Shown piece by piece: positions 9,191 to 17,800 of a stretch of DNA of 64,000 bases; the stretch's first letter is position 1; every line of letters starts with the position of its first letter. Location of the stretch: contig JADKBS010000013.1 of the NCBI GenBank assembly GCA_016714985.1, positions 62,001 through 126,000 of the forward strand, written 5' to 3'. A model generated the notes under the pieces. The model searched no databases. It was not told the origin of the DNA and saw only the letters and a program-made list of their open reading frames with translations. Source of the DNA: Saprospiraceae bacterium. GTDB lineage: Bacteria; Bacteroidota; Bacteroidia; Chitinophagales; Saprospiraceae. A program made the position numbers and the translations under genes.

Positions 9191-9601
9191 TCAGTCCAAT
9201 ACCTTGAATTCCATCGCATTAGGCTCCCCTTTTGCGATTATGATTTCCAATTTATAATACCCCGGCTCCAGCCAAGTCCCATTCGGTGCAGAATCCGTAC
9301 CGCAGATGCCTTGGCAATTGGCACCCGTGAAGTGCCGTTTGCCGTTCACCGTGCCCACGGCCTCTACCAGTGCATAGCCGTACTGCTGCCCCAACTCCTC
9401 GTAACGATAGTATTCGGGGGAAGTCTGGCCTTTTTTCAAATCGCCCACTTCTACCCTACTCACGGTCAAATCCTCCACGTCGGCCCCGGTCTTGTTCTCG
9501 AACTTGACCAACACGGCATCTGCTGCGGGCAAGTCTTCGCTCTTGCTGCAAGCGAACAGGGTCAAGACAGCCAATAAAACGATGGATTGAAAAATGCGCA
9601 T
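9191..9601 (-). CDS. Small uncharacterised lipoprotein
   Basis: Lipoprotein of 136 residues, lipobox ending at Cys18 (LTLFAC). The mature part is predicted beta-rich (VLVKFENKTGADVEDLTVS, LEPGYYKLEI) with two conserved-looking cysteines in GANCQGICG that could form a disulfide or bind metal. It looks like a short immunoglobulin-like or FlgD-like sandwich, but no family is recognised. It appears monocistronic. Confidence 0.75.
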   Translation of the reverse strand: MRIFQSIVLLAVLTLFACSKSEDLPAADAVLVKFENKTGADVEDLTVSRVEVGDLKKGQTSPEYYRYEELGQQYGYALVEAVGTVNGKRHFTGANCQGICGTDSAPNGTWLEPGYYKLEIIIAKGEPNAMEFKVLD

Positions 9602-9659
9602 AATTGATTTTTGTGTACAAACACCTAAAACGCCTTTCAGCTTACCGACTGGCCGTTTT

Positions 9660-10589
9660 TTAACCGAAAAAACTGCCTAATGTCTTGAGGTCAACATTTC
9701 CGCCGCTCAGGATGATGCCAACCCGCTTGTCTGCCACCGCTTTTTTTTCCTTCAAAATAGCGGCCAATGCCACTGCCCCGCTCGGCTCGACCACGATTTT
9801 CATGCGTTCCATCAGCAGGTGCATGGAATCCCGTATTTCCTCCTCCTCCACCAGCACGATGCGCTTTACATGGTCACGGATGATGGGCCAGGTCTTGTCG
9901 CCGAGCGAGGTGCGCAGGCCATCGGCAATGGTCTGGGGGTTGGTCTGCGGCACGATTTGGCCAGCCTGCTTCGACTGCCAGGCATCGTTGGCGCCCATCG
10001 GCTCGCCCGCCCACACGCTTGTTCTTGGAGAAAATTGGAGGGCTGCTAAAGCTGTGCCAGCCACCAGCCCGCCGCCGCCAACGGGGGCGATGATGATATC
10101 CAGGTTATCAATGTCTTGTAGTAACTCCAGCGCCGCCGTGCCCTGCCCCATGATGACGTTGCCGTCGTTGAACGGGTGGATGAACGTGGCCCCTGTGCGC
10201 TCCACGACCTTGGCCAAGGTGTCTTCCCGTGCCTGCAAGGTAGGCTCGCACTCGATGATTTCGCCGCCATAGCCCCGCACTGCCGCTTTTTTCACTTCGG
10301 GCGAATTCGACGGCATGACGATATAAGCCGGGATGCCCAACATTTGCGCAGCAAGTGCCATTGCCTGTGCAAAATTGCCACTCGAATGGGTGGCCACGCC
10401 CCGTTGTCGCTGTTCCTCTGTCAGTTGCAGGATGGCATTGGCAGCGCCCCGCATCTTGAAGGCACCCATTTTCTGGAAGTTCTCGCACTTGAAAAACAGG
10501 GAAGCCCCCGCCATGCGGTCGAGGGTCTGGCAGGTCAGCACGGGGGTACGGTGGATGAAAGGCTGAATGCGTTGATGAACGGTGAGCAT
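9660..10589 (-). CDS. PLP-dependent threonine/serine dehydratase or serine racemase
   Basis: Fold-type II PLP enzyme of 309 residues, close to the length of serine racemase and catabolic threonine dehydratase. The PLP lysine is Lys45 in GAFKMRGA, after FKCENFQKMG. The phosphate-binding glycine loop is VGGGGLVAGT, and the C-terminus has ILSGGNVD. No regulatory ACT domain is present, which argues against the biosynthetic IlvA type. I chose the ATG at 10589 (MLTVHQRIQPF) because the 16 codons upstream derive from a repeat hairpin. It deaminates threonine or serine to the keto acid, or racemises serine; sequence alone does not decide. Confidence 0.88.
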   Translation of the reverse strand: MLTVHQRIQPFIHRTPVLTCQTLDRMAGASLFFKCENFQKMGAFKMRGAANAILQLTEEQRQRGVATHSSGNFAQAMALAAQMLGIPAYIVMPSNSPEVKKAAVRGYGGEIIECEPTLQAREDTLAKVVERTGATFIHPFNDGNVIMGQGTAALELLQDIDNLDIIIAPVGGGGLVAGTALAALQFSPRTSVWAGEPMGANDAWQSKQAGQIVPQTNPQTIADGLRTSLGDKTWPIIRDHVKRIVLVEEEEIRDSMHLLMERMKIVVEPSGAVALAAILKEKKAVADKRVGIILSGGNVDLKTLGSFFG

Positions 10590-10591
10590 GG

Positions 10592-10683
10592 CAAGGATTG
10601 AAGGATTGAAGGACTGAGGGATTGAAGGAATTTGCACGTCAAGCGACCTTCAATCCCTCAGTCCTTCAATCCTTCAATCCTTG
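10592..10683. repeat. Perfect 37-bp inverted repeat built from 8-nt words
   Basis: Arms 10592-10628 and 10647-10683 are perfectly complementary with an 18-nt loop. Each arm is made of imperfect repeats of GGATTGAA or its complement. It fills the whole gap between the OmpA-family gene and the dehydratase start, so it may act as a processing or termination signal. It is one of a family of such word hairpins in the window. Confidence 0.9.
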
Positions 10684-10684
10684 T

Positions 10685-11656
10685 TTATTTCGTCAGTGAA
10701 AGAATCTTGTCGAGGTTTGGCGACAAAATGATTTCTGTCCGGCGGTTCTTGGCCTTGTTGGCTTCCGAGTCGTTGGGCACGGCGGGGTGGTGCATCCCAC
10801 GGCCAGAGGCGGTCATGCGGTGGGGCATGACACCGCTTAGGGACAGCGTCCGCACGACGCTGAGCGCACGGTCGGTGCTGAGGTTCCAGTTGTATTCCAC
10901 GCCGCCGGCGTTATCGGTATGGCCTTCGACGATGATTTCGATGTCGGGGTTGTCGTTCAGGGCCTTGGCGAGTTTGCCCAGTGCCTCCACGCCTTTAGGC
11001 TCCACCTTGTCGCTGCCCGATTTGAAGAGCAGGTTCTGGCTCATGGACACGTATATTTTCCCGTTGCGCTCCTCCACGCTCAAGTCGGAGGCGTTGAAGC
11101 CCCGGAGGGCGGTGTTCAAGCTGGTACGGAGGGCATCCATTTGGGCTTGTTTCTCAGAGACGAGGCGCTCCAATTCGGCCACCCGTTGCTCACGGGTCAT
11201 CAGGTCGGCCCGCATGGTTTCGAGGTTGGAGTTCTGGGTACCAATGGCGCCTTCCAGCCCTTCCAACTGCCGCTGCTTGCGGCGCATTTCCTCGTAACTG
11301 GCGGCAACTTGGGCTTCATAAGCCGTCTTATCGGCGGAGTATTGGGAGAGCAATTTGGCATTCTCCTTGGCCGCCACCTCGAATTGGGCAGCCAATTGCT
11401 CGTTGTAGTTTCGCATGATATTGAGTTCCGACTTCTGCTGTTCCAAGGCGTTCTTGGCCTGTACGAGCTGGGCCTCAGCCTGCCGGAGCTTTACCGTCAG
11501 TTCCTCGTTTTCTTGGCCCGTGGTCCGCAGGTTCTCGTACTCCGCCCGGAAGTGGTCACGGGCCGTCTGCATGTCCTTGTATTTCTGGGTGGAAACGCAG
11601 CCGGTGCCCAAGGTGGCTGCAACGGCCAAAACGCACAGTAAGTTGTTGATTTTCAT
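10685..11656 (-). CDS. OmpA-family peptidoglycan-binding lipoprotein
   Basis: Outer-membrane lipoprotein of 323 residues that should tether the outer membrane to peptidoglycan. The ATG at 11656 gives a clean lipoprotein signal with Cys20 (ATLGTGC). A long coiled coil covers about residues 35-190. The OmpA C-terminal domain follows, with LLFKSGSDKVEPKG, VEGHTDN, LSTDRALSVVRTL and NRRTEIIL near the end. A candidate -7 element (TACCTTTG) is on the minus strand at 11684-11691. It stands next to envelope genes but has no clear operon partner. Confidence 0.92.
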   Translation of the reverse strand: MKINNLLCVLAVAATLGTGCVSTQKYKDMQTARDHFRAEYENLRTTGQENEELTVKLRQAEAQLVQAKNALEQQKSELNIMRNYNEQLAAQFEVAAKENAKLLSQYSADKTAYEAQVAASYEEMRRKQRQLEGLEGAIGTQNSNLETMRADLMTREQRVAELERLVSEKQAQMDALRTSLNTALRGFNASDLSVEERNGKIYVSMSQNLLFKSGSDKVEPKGVEALGKLAKALNDNPDIEIIVEGHTDNAGGVEYNWNLSTDRALSVVRTLSLSGVMPHRMTASGRGMHHPAVPNDSEANKAKNRRTEIILSPNLDKILSLTK

Positions 11657-11991
11657 AGGAAAATGATTTTGTGATACGGGGGACAAAGGTAGTGCGGTTT
11701 GTTGGATTTTGCCATTGTTTAATGCTTGGCTTGCCCTTTGATGGGGCTTTTAGGCCACCAGAACGGAAAGCGCCCTCTAAAAACCACCGAGGCCATCAAC
11801 CCGGAAACGGGGAGGCACCAAGCGGCATCGCCAAAAGGAGGGGGAAGTAGAATGGCGGTTGGGAGGTGAGATTTTGGCGATTTCGCACTTCTGATGGGGA
11901 AAAGTTAGGTGGGGTAGCGGGATATGTCGTGACGGGATACTAACTTGCGGCGTTTGAAAAACCCATTGCCCATTCATTTAATCCAGAACAA
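11657..11991. other. Intergenic region
   Basis: About 335 bases, GC-rich in the middle, between divergent genes. The only element noted is the -7-like TACCTTTG on the minus strand at 11684-11691. Reading frames through it look like chance frames with no family resemblance. Confidence 0.4.
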
Positions 11992-12255
11992 ATGACCGAC
12001 TCCTCCTCCAAGGGGAATTTTTGGTTCCTCGAAAAAGACTTCCCATTCCTAAAGAAAATCGCTGACCTAGCGGAATTCTATGCCTATTCTGACCGTTCGT
12101 GTGCCTTGATTAAGATGCGGCTTTTTGCCGAAAAAGTCACCGACGTGTTGTTCTGTGAACACTTTTTGGACTACCCAAAAGACAATACCTTCCACGAACG
12201 CCTGCTGGTGCTCAGGGGCGAAGGTATCCTCGACGATGCCAAAAGCGCATGGTGA
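11992..12255 (+). pseudogene. Type I restriction HsdR/helicase N-terminal fragment
   Basis: An 87-codon frame resembling the very N-terminus (DUF4145-like) of type I restriction HsdR subunits and related DEAD/DEAH helicases: FWFLEKDFPFLKKIADLAE, then LIKMRLFAEKVTDVLF and NTFHERLLVLRGEGIL. The full proteins run to about 1000 residues; here the frame breaks after 80 and is joined to an unrelated nuclease fragment. It is a remnant of a lost restriction system. Confidence 0.7.
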
Positions 12256-12604
12256 TTGATGGCAAGGACTACTCGTTCGACCTGCTTTTTTACCACCGAA
12301 AGTTGAAGCAGCTGATTGCCATTGACCTGAAGATTGGGAAATTCGAGGCGGGCTACAAAGGCCAAATGGAACTCTACCTCCGCTGGCTTGAAAAAAATGA
12401 AACCGAACCCGGTGAGGAGCAGCCCATTGGCCTTATTCTCTGTGCAGAAGGCAACGACGAGCAAATTGAACTGCTTCAACTTGACAAAACGAACCTAAAA
12501 GTAGGCAGGTACATCACGGAAGACCTGCCAAAATACCGTTGAAGCGGAAACTCCACCAGTCTTTCATTGCGTCCAAAAAACAAATCGAACACAGGAACCT
12601 GTAA
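12243..12604 (+). pseudogene. YhcG-type PD-(D/E)XK nuclease C-terminal fragment
   Basis: C-terminal part of the DUF1016/YhcG nuclease family. The recognisable run is VIDGKDYSFDLLFYHRKLK, AIDLKIGKF (the catalytic E/D-x-K strand), GYKGQMELYLRWLEK and IGLILCAEG. The N-terminal half of the gene is missing. The frame stops at 12542, but the family continues in another frame (LKRKLHQSFIASKKQIEHR) to a stop at 12602-12604, so a second break lies near 12538. It is fused directly to the HsdR stub upstream and is clearly a relic. Confidence 0.75.
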
Positions 12605-12631
12605 GACGATTGGGTTAAAAACCGCAGTTTT

Positions 12632-12838
12632 ATGCAAAACACCACCCGCATCCTCAACTGTTCCACCTCCCTCGAAAACTACTACCTGTGCATCGAGGAG
12701 AAGGTCACTGGCTTCACCCGCAGGGGCGCACAGTCCGGCGACCTGATTTTCCTTGCAAGCGGGGCAAGAAGCTGTTCTGCGGCGCTCGCTTCACCCTTGA
12801 TGAGGTCACCGACCGCAAATGCCGACAGCGAGTTGACA
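12632..12838 (+). pseudogene. Truncated unknown gene fragment
   Basis: The beginning of a protein, MQNTTRILNCSTSLENYYLC, then VTGFTRRGAQSGDLIFLA, continues in the next frame as KRGKKLFCGARFTLDEVTD. One A added at about 12759-12760 would join the two. After about 68 residues the sequence runs into the tRNA terminator region. I do not recognise the family. With its neighbours it forms a short graveyard of accessory genes next to the tRNA. Confidence 0.45.
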
Positions 12839-12856
12839 GTGTATATTGCCAAAAAA

Positions 12857-12882
12857 AAAGCCCTTGCATTTGCAAGGGCTTT
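12857..12882 (-). terminator. Rho-independent terminator of the initiator tRNA gene
   Basis: A 12-bp perfect stem (AAAGCCCTTGCA and complement) read on the minus strand and followed by nine T. It lies 9 bases past the tRNA 3-prime end. Confidence 0.85.
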
Positions 12883-12891
12883 CAGATTTTG

Positions 12892-12964
12892 TGGCGGGAG
12901 CAGGACTTGAACCTGCGGCCTTCGGGTTATGAGCCCGACGAGCTACCAACTGCTCCATCCCGCG
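12892..12964 (-). tRNA. Initiator tRNA-fMet (anticodon CAT)
   Basis: A complete cloverleaf of 73 nt without an encoded CCA. Anticodon CAT lies in a loop closed by the three G:C pairs that mark bacterial initiator tRNAs, and the D stem has the A11:U24 pair. The T arm is GCAGG TTCAAGT CCTGC. The acceptor pair is C1 opposite C72; a mismatch here is an initiator hallmark, although C1-A72 is the usual form. Confidence 0.95.
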
Positions 12965-13003
12965 ATATTAGTTGATTCAAACCCGTTTGTTTGAATGTGG
13001 GTG

Positions 13004-13033
13004 CAAAGATAAGGCAATAATTCGCAACGCCAA
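13004..13033 (-). promoter_or_regulatory. Bacteroidota-type promoter of tRNA-fMet
   Basis: On the minus strand, TTG at 13031-13033, a 19-nt spacer and TATCTTTG at 13004-13011 match the Bacteroidota sigma consensus (TTG, 17-20 nt, TAnnTTTG). It lies 40 bases before the tRNA 5-prime end. Confidence 0.65.
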
Positions 13034-13056
13034 CTCTTTTTTGAAATTAGCCCAAA

Positions 13057-13653
13057 TTATTTTTTTGCGTTCAGCAAATCCACCACAACTTTGGTGATGT
13101 CGTTCTGTACACCGGCTGAAAGGATGGCACTGGCGAGGCCCCCTTTGTACAGCACATAGTCATAGCCATTGGCTGTTCTTAGGGAATCGGTGATGTTTTG
13201 GATATCCCCGATGAACTTGTCGTTGAACTTGGTTTGCTCTTCGTCCATTTCCTTGCTGGCCTTTTCCCGGAGGCTCATGATGGCATCCTGTTTTTTCTTC
13301 AGGCTCTCCTGGTATTCCATCTCCTGCTTGGGGGTGATGGTGCCGCTTTCTGCTTTTTGGGCAGCTTCCATGTATTCTTTTTCAAATGCTTTCTCCTTTG
13401 CTGCCAAAGAAGCTCGCACATTGGTGGCCTTTTTCTCCATTTCCTTGATGATGGCCTGGTAGGCAACGCTGTTTTCGTGCAAGCTGTCAATGTCCACGAA
13501 AACGATGCTCAATGGTTTTCCAGGCACGGCCGGGTCGCTTGGCTGTTCTTGTGAAGGGGCAGCGGGCTTCTTCGGCCCAGAAAACTTGTCGAAAAAAAGG
13601 TAGGCGACTGCGAGGAGCAGTACGGCATTAACGATAAGGGAAAGGTTCTTCAT
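13057..13653 (-). CDS. OmpH/Skp-family periplasmic chaperone
   Basis: A 198-residue protein with an N-terminal membrane anchor (about residues 7-24), a proline/alanine linker and the OmpH domain: VFVDIDSLHENS at the start, a long charged coiled-coil hairpin (about 65-150), and the C-terminal strand region NGYDYVLYKGG. Skp-like proteins hold unfolded outer-membrane proteins in the periplasm. The uncleaved anchor and lysine-rich helical arms are typical of Bacteroidota homologues. A -7-like TAACTTTG lies about 25 bases upstream on the minus strand. Confidence 0.87.
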   Translation of the reverse strand: MKNLSLIVNAVLLLAVAYLFFDKFSGPKKPAAPSQEQPSDPAVPGKPLSIVFVDIDSLHENSVAYQAIIKEMEKKATNVRASLAAKEKAFEKEYMEAAQKAESGTITPKQEMEYQESLKKKQDAIMSLREKASKEMDEEQTKFNDKFIGDIQNITDSLRTANGYDYVLYKGGLASAILSAGVQNDITKVVVDLLNAKK

Positions 13654-13719
13654 AAAGTCTGTTGCTGTTTTTTGCGCAAAGTTAAGTGAAATGGCGTTGA
13701 TTTTGCTTTTTTGAGGAAG

Positions 13720-14844
13720 TCACTTTTTCCTTGCCACGACCTTCATCCAAACTTTGTTGACGCCGCAAGACCAGCCAGATAGGTCGGCCTTCTCTATTTG
13801 GATGAAATTGATGCTGTATTGGCGCTGCCCTAACCCAGTATTTTTGAACACCTCGCTGATGGCCTTTGCCCTTCGACTGTTCAGCTTTTTACCTTCTTTG
13901 GCTATCGCTATTTCTAAAAACTGGTTCGGGAATTTGGAAAAATTGTAGGCTATTTTCATCAAGCTTATTTCATCTACAGGGGATAAGTGGGAACCACCGT
14001 TTTCAAAACCAACCTTGACGCAGTTATTGGCAATAATTTTGGGCAAATCATTATAGCTTTTTGCTTCATCAGTCTTCAAAAATTGCATTTTGGTGCTGAA
14101 CTTAGCAGCGCCGAGTCGGTTCTCAAGTATCAATTTCTCCTTTTCAAATTGATGCTTCGGCACCTGAATGGTGTCAGCATTCAACATGGGTTGCAAATTC
14201 TCGCAATCAATAGGGATGATGTCAGATACATTGTCAACGAGGAGGTTCCCATTGTAAAACGCCGTAGCACCTTTTAGGTAATATGCTTCCAGTGTAAGAT
14301 AATTGAGTGAATCCAATGATTTTACTTGAAAGGTATATTTCACCCAATTATCATTAAAAATAGCGGGCGACACGGCCAGCAACTCCTTTTGCCCGCATGG
14401 GCTGAGACCTCCCCAGATGCGAAGTGCCACTGGTTTATTATAATCAACCGGCTCATTGGTGGCACGACTGATGCTCAACAAATGGTCAGACTTGCATAAC
14501 TGCACACTAAATGAATAGCATTGCCCCGCTTGAAATGGCACTTCCAACTTTTGGCCTACTTGCTCGTATGTGCCGTTGTCCCGGACCACCATGCCAATGT
14601 AGGAAATACCTTCATGCGGTCTTTGTGTTACCCCAAACAAGCCTTCTGGCACCGGGTGCGTGTCGGGCGGTGACTCACCGTTGAAGGTGCAACTGAACCA
14701 GCCGCCGGGCAATACACCATAGCCCACATTTCCCTCGAAGGACGGGTTGGCGAGGAGGATAGGGGCAGGCGAATGGGTAACAACCTGACCGTGGGCTAAG
14801 CTGCAAAGCATCCCAAACCCGAGCGTTATCAATGGTATCCGCAT
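13720..14844 (-). CDS. Secreted protein with CBM-like and degenerate OmpA-like domains
   Basis: A 374-residue exported protein; the ATG at 14844 gives a signal peptide ending SLAHGQ. The first half resembles the N-terminal domain of gliding/OmpA-associated proteins (LLANPSFEG, GGWFSC, YIGMVVRDNG, YSFSVQLCKS), probably a carbohydrate-binding jelly roll. The second half (from about 270) has an OmpA-like pattern, LNSRRAKAISEVFKNTGLG, but lacks the usual peptidoglycan-binding residues. Similar two-domain proteins occur across Bacteroidota. It ends 71 bases upstream of the ompH-like gene on the same strand. The role is unproven. Confidence 0.65.
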   Translation of the reverse strand: MRIPLITLGFGMLCSLAHGQVVTHSPAPILLANPSFEGNVGYGVLPGGWFSCTFNGESPPDTHPVPEGLFGVTQRPHEGISYIGMVVRDNGTYEQVGQKLEVPFQAGQCYSFSVQLCKSDHLLSISRATNEPVDYNKPVALRIWGGLSPCGQKELLAVSPAIFNDNWVKYTFQVKSLDSLNYLTLEAYYLKGATAFYNGNLLVDNVSDIIPIDCENLQPMLNADTIQVPKHQFEKEKLILENRLGAAKFSTKMQFLKTDEAKSYNDLPKIIANNCVKVGFENGGSHLSPVDEISLMKIAYNFSKFPNQFLEIAIAKEGKKLNSRRAKAISEVFKNTGLGQRQYSINFIQIEKADLSGWSCGVNKVWMKVVARKK

Positions 14845-14893
14845 GACGAATCGTTTAACGCAAACCTCCAAACCTCATACCTCCAAACCTCAT

Positions 14894-17800
14894 TTACTTT
14901 CCGTGGCAAGCCTTGTATTTCTTCCCGCTGCCACAGGGACAAGGGTCATTTCGTCCCACTCGTGGCTCGCTGTGCTTTACGGTTTCTTGTTTCGCATGTT
15001 GGGATACACCCTCAGCAGCGGCCCTTGCACGGGCTTCGGCCTCGGTCACTGGGGCTCCGCTGCTGCCTTCGCCGGGGCGGCCCATGCGCAGCTTGCTTAG
15101 GTCAACCCGCTGTGGCTCACGGGCCTGCTGCACCTGCTGGTTGGCGGGCATGGCGAGCATACCCTGCGAGAGGTAGGAGGTCACTTCTTCGTTGATACGA
15201 TAAACAAGGTCTTCAAACAACTTGTAGGCCTCCATTTTGTAGATGACCAAGGGGTCTTTCTGCTCAAAGCTGGCCGACTGCACGGATTCCTTCAGTTCGT
15301 CCATGCTGCGCAAATGCTCTTTCCATTTTTCATCCAAAATAGCAAGGGTAATCGCCTTTTCGATGTCCCGCATCAGACTTTTCCCGTTTGACATTATGGC
15401 GTCCTCCAGTTCGGCTGCGATGGGCAGCATACGGGTACGGCCATCGCTGTAGGGCACTGCTATGCGGCGATAGCGTTGGCCTTCCCGCTCATGTACCTGC
15501 CTCACGGTCGGCAACAAGACGTTGATGATGTGCTGCTCCTTCCTGTGGTAGAAATCGTAGAACTCCTGCTGGAAACGGTCCACGAGGTCATCCACCTTGC
15601 CGCTGTTGAACTCCTGCTCGGTGAATGCCGGTTCAAAACCCAACTCGCCGATGCAGTCCTGGCGGAATGCGTCAAAATCGCCGTTGGCCTTGTGCGAGGA
15701 GAGGATGCTCTCTGTCATGCCCCTGAACATCATGTCGAGGTCAACCTGCAGGCGCTCGCCACTCAGTGCATTGTAGCGTTTCTTATAAATGGCCTCCCGT
15801 TGGATGTTCATCACGTCGTCGTATTCGAGGAGGCGCTTGCGTATGCCGAAGTTGTTCTCTTCCACCTTCTGTTGCGCCCGTTCGATGCTCTTCGTCACCA
15901 TGGAATGCTGGATGACGTCGCCCTCTTGGTGGCCCATTTTGTCCATCAACCCGGCGATGCGCTCGCTCTGGAAGAGGCGCATGAGGTTGTCCTCCAGGGA
16001 TACGTAGAACTGCGTTGAACCCGGGTCACCCTGACGGCCAGAACGTCCCCTGAGCTGGCGGTCAACCCGGCGACTGTCGTGGCGCTCGGTGCCCACGATG
16101 GCAAGGCCGCCGACCACTTCCGCACCGGGCTTGAGTTGGAAGGCACCGGCCAGTTCGTGCTTGTCGCTGTCAATCACAAGCTCCATGCCCGTGCCCCGCT
16201 GCTTGAGGGTGTATGGGTAGCCACCCTTGCCGCCACCGGTTTTCACCACATCGAAGAGGGTGGCAGGGGCCAATTTGATGTCCGTACCACGGCCTGCCAT
16301 GTTGGTGGCGATGGTCACGTTGCCATGTCCGTTCTCGTCCTGCTGGCCCGCCTTGGCCACGATGAAAGCCTCCCGTTGGTGCTGCTTTGCGTTGAGCACC
16401 TCGTGCTTCACGCCCCGCATGGAGAGCAGGCGGCTGAGTTTTTCGGAAATATCCACCGAAGTGGTACCGACCAGCACGGGGCGACCTGCCTTGCTCAAAA
16501 TGGCTATTTTGTCAATGACCGAATTGTATTTTTCACGGGCCGTCTTATAGACTTCGTCCTCGGCATCGAGGCGCTGGATGGGCCGATTGGTTGGGATGAC
16601 GGATACGTCCAACTTGTAGATGTCCCAAAGCTCCTTGGCCTCCGTTTCAGCCGTACCTGTCATGCCACAAAGCTTGTGGTACATGCGGAAGTAGTTCTGG
16701 AGGGTGATGGTAGCGTAGGTCTGGGTGGCTTCGCCAACTTTTACGTTTTCCTTGGCTTCCAACGCCTGGTGGAGGCCATCGGAATAGCGGCGGCCTTCCA
16801 TCATACGCCCCGTGGACTCGTCCACGATTTTCACCTCGCCTTCTATCACCACATATTCCTCGTCTATTTCAAAAAGGGTGTAGGCTTTCAGCAACTGGTG
16901 CATGGCGTGGAGGCGGCTCGACTTCACGGCATACTCTTGCGAGAGCTTCAGTTTGGCTTCTTCTTTTTCAGCTTTGTCAAGTTCCGGGTTGTTGCCAATC
17001 TCGACCATGCGGGCGGCGAGGTCGGGCATGATGAAAAAGCTGGGGTCGTCCTTGCCACGGGCCAGCCACTCGGCGCCGTTGTCGGTGAGTTCCACGCTGC
17101 GGTTTTTCTCGTCAATGGTGAACAGCAGCGGTTCGTCCACGAGGTGCATGTTTTTCGAGTTCTCCTGCATGTAGAAGTTCTCGGCCTTTTGCAGCATGAC
17201 CTTCACGCCCTCTTCGCTGAGGAACTTGATGAGCGGGCGGCTCTTTGGCAATGCCCTGTGCGCACGGAGCAGTGCCATGCCCGCCTCACCTTCATCGTGG
17301 CCATTATCGCCTTCCGCAAAAAGTTTTTTGGCTTCCGCCAAATATTGGTTGGATATCTTTTGTTGCGCAGCAAGCAACTTCTCCACTTCTGGTTTCAGGT
17401 GCTTGTACTCCTGCTCCTCTTCGCCTTCGCCCACTGGGCCGGAGATGATGAGCGGGGTACGTGCGTCGTCAATGAGCACGGAGTCCACCTCGTCCACCAT
17501 GGCGTAGTGGTGTTTGCGCTGCACCATTTCATCGAGGGAGCGCACCATGTTGTCACGCAGGTAATCGAAGCCGAATTCATTGTTGGTGCCATAGGTGATG
17601 TCGCACATATAAGCCTTGCGGCGCTGTTCGGAGTGCGGCCGGTGCTTGTCAATGCAATCAATCGTGAGCAGCAGGAACTCCATCACGGGCCCGATCCACT
17701 CGCTGTCACGACGGGCAAGGTAATCGTTCACCGTCACGACGTGTACGCCTTGACCGCTGAGGCCATTGAGGTAGGCGGGCAAGGTGGCCACGAGGGTTTT

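Noticed and set aside
11777..11977. 66-codon minus-strand frame upstream of the OmpA gene
   Set aside because: No family resemblance, proline- and serine-rich chance frame in GC-rich intergenic DNA.
12892..12964. Duplicate tRNA 3-prime end (att site) near the defence remnants
   Set aside because: I found no second copy of the tRNA end in the flanking DNA by eye.
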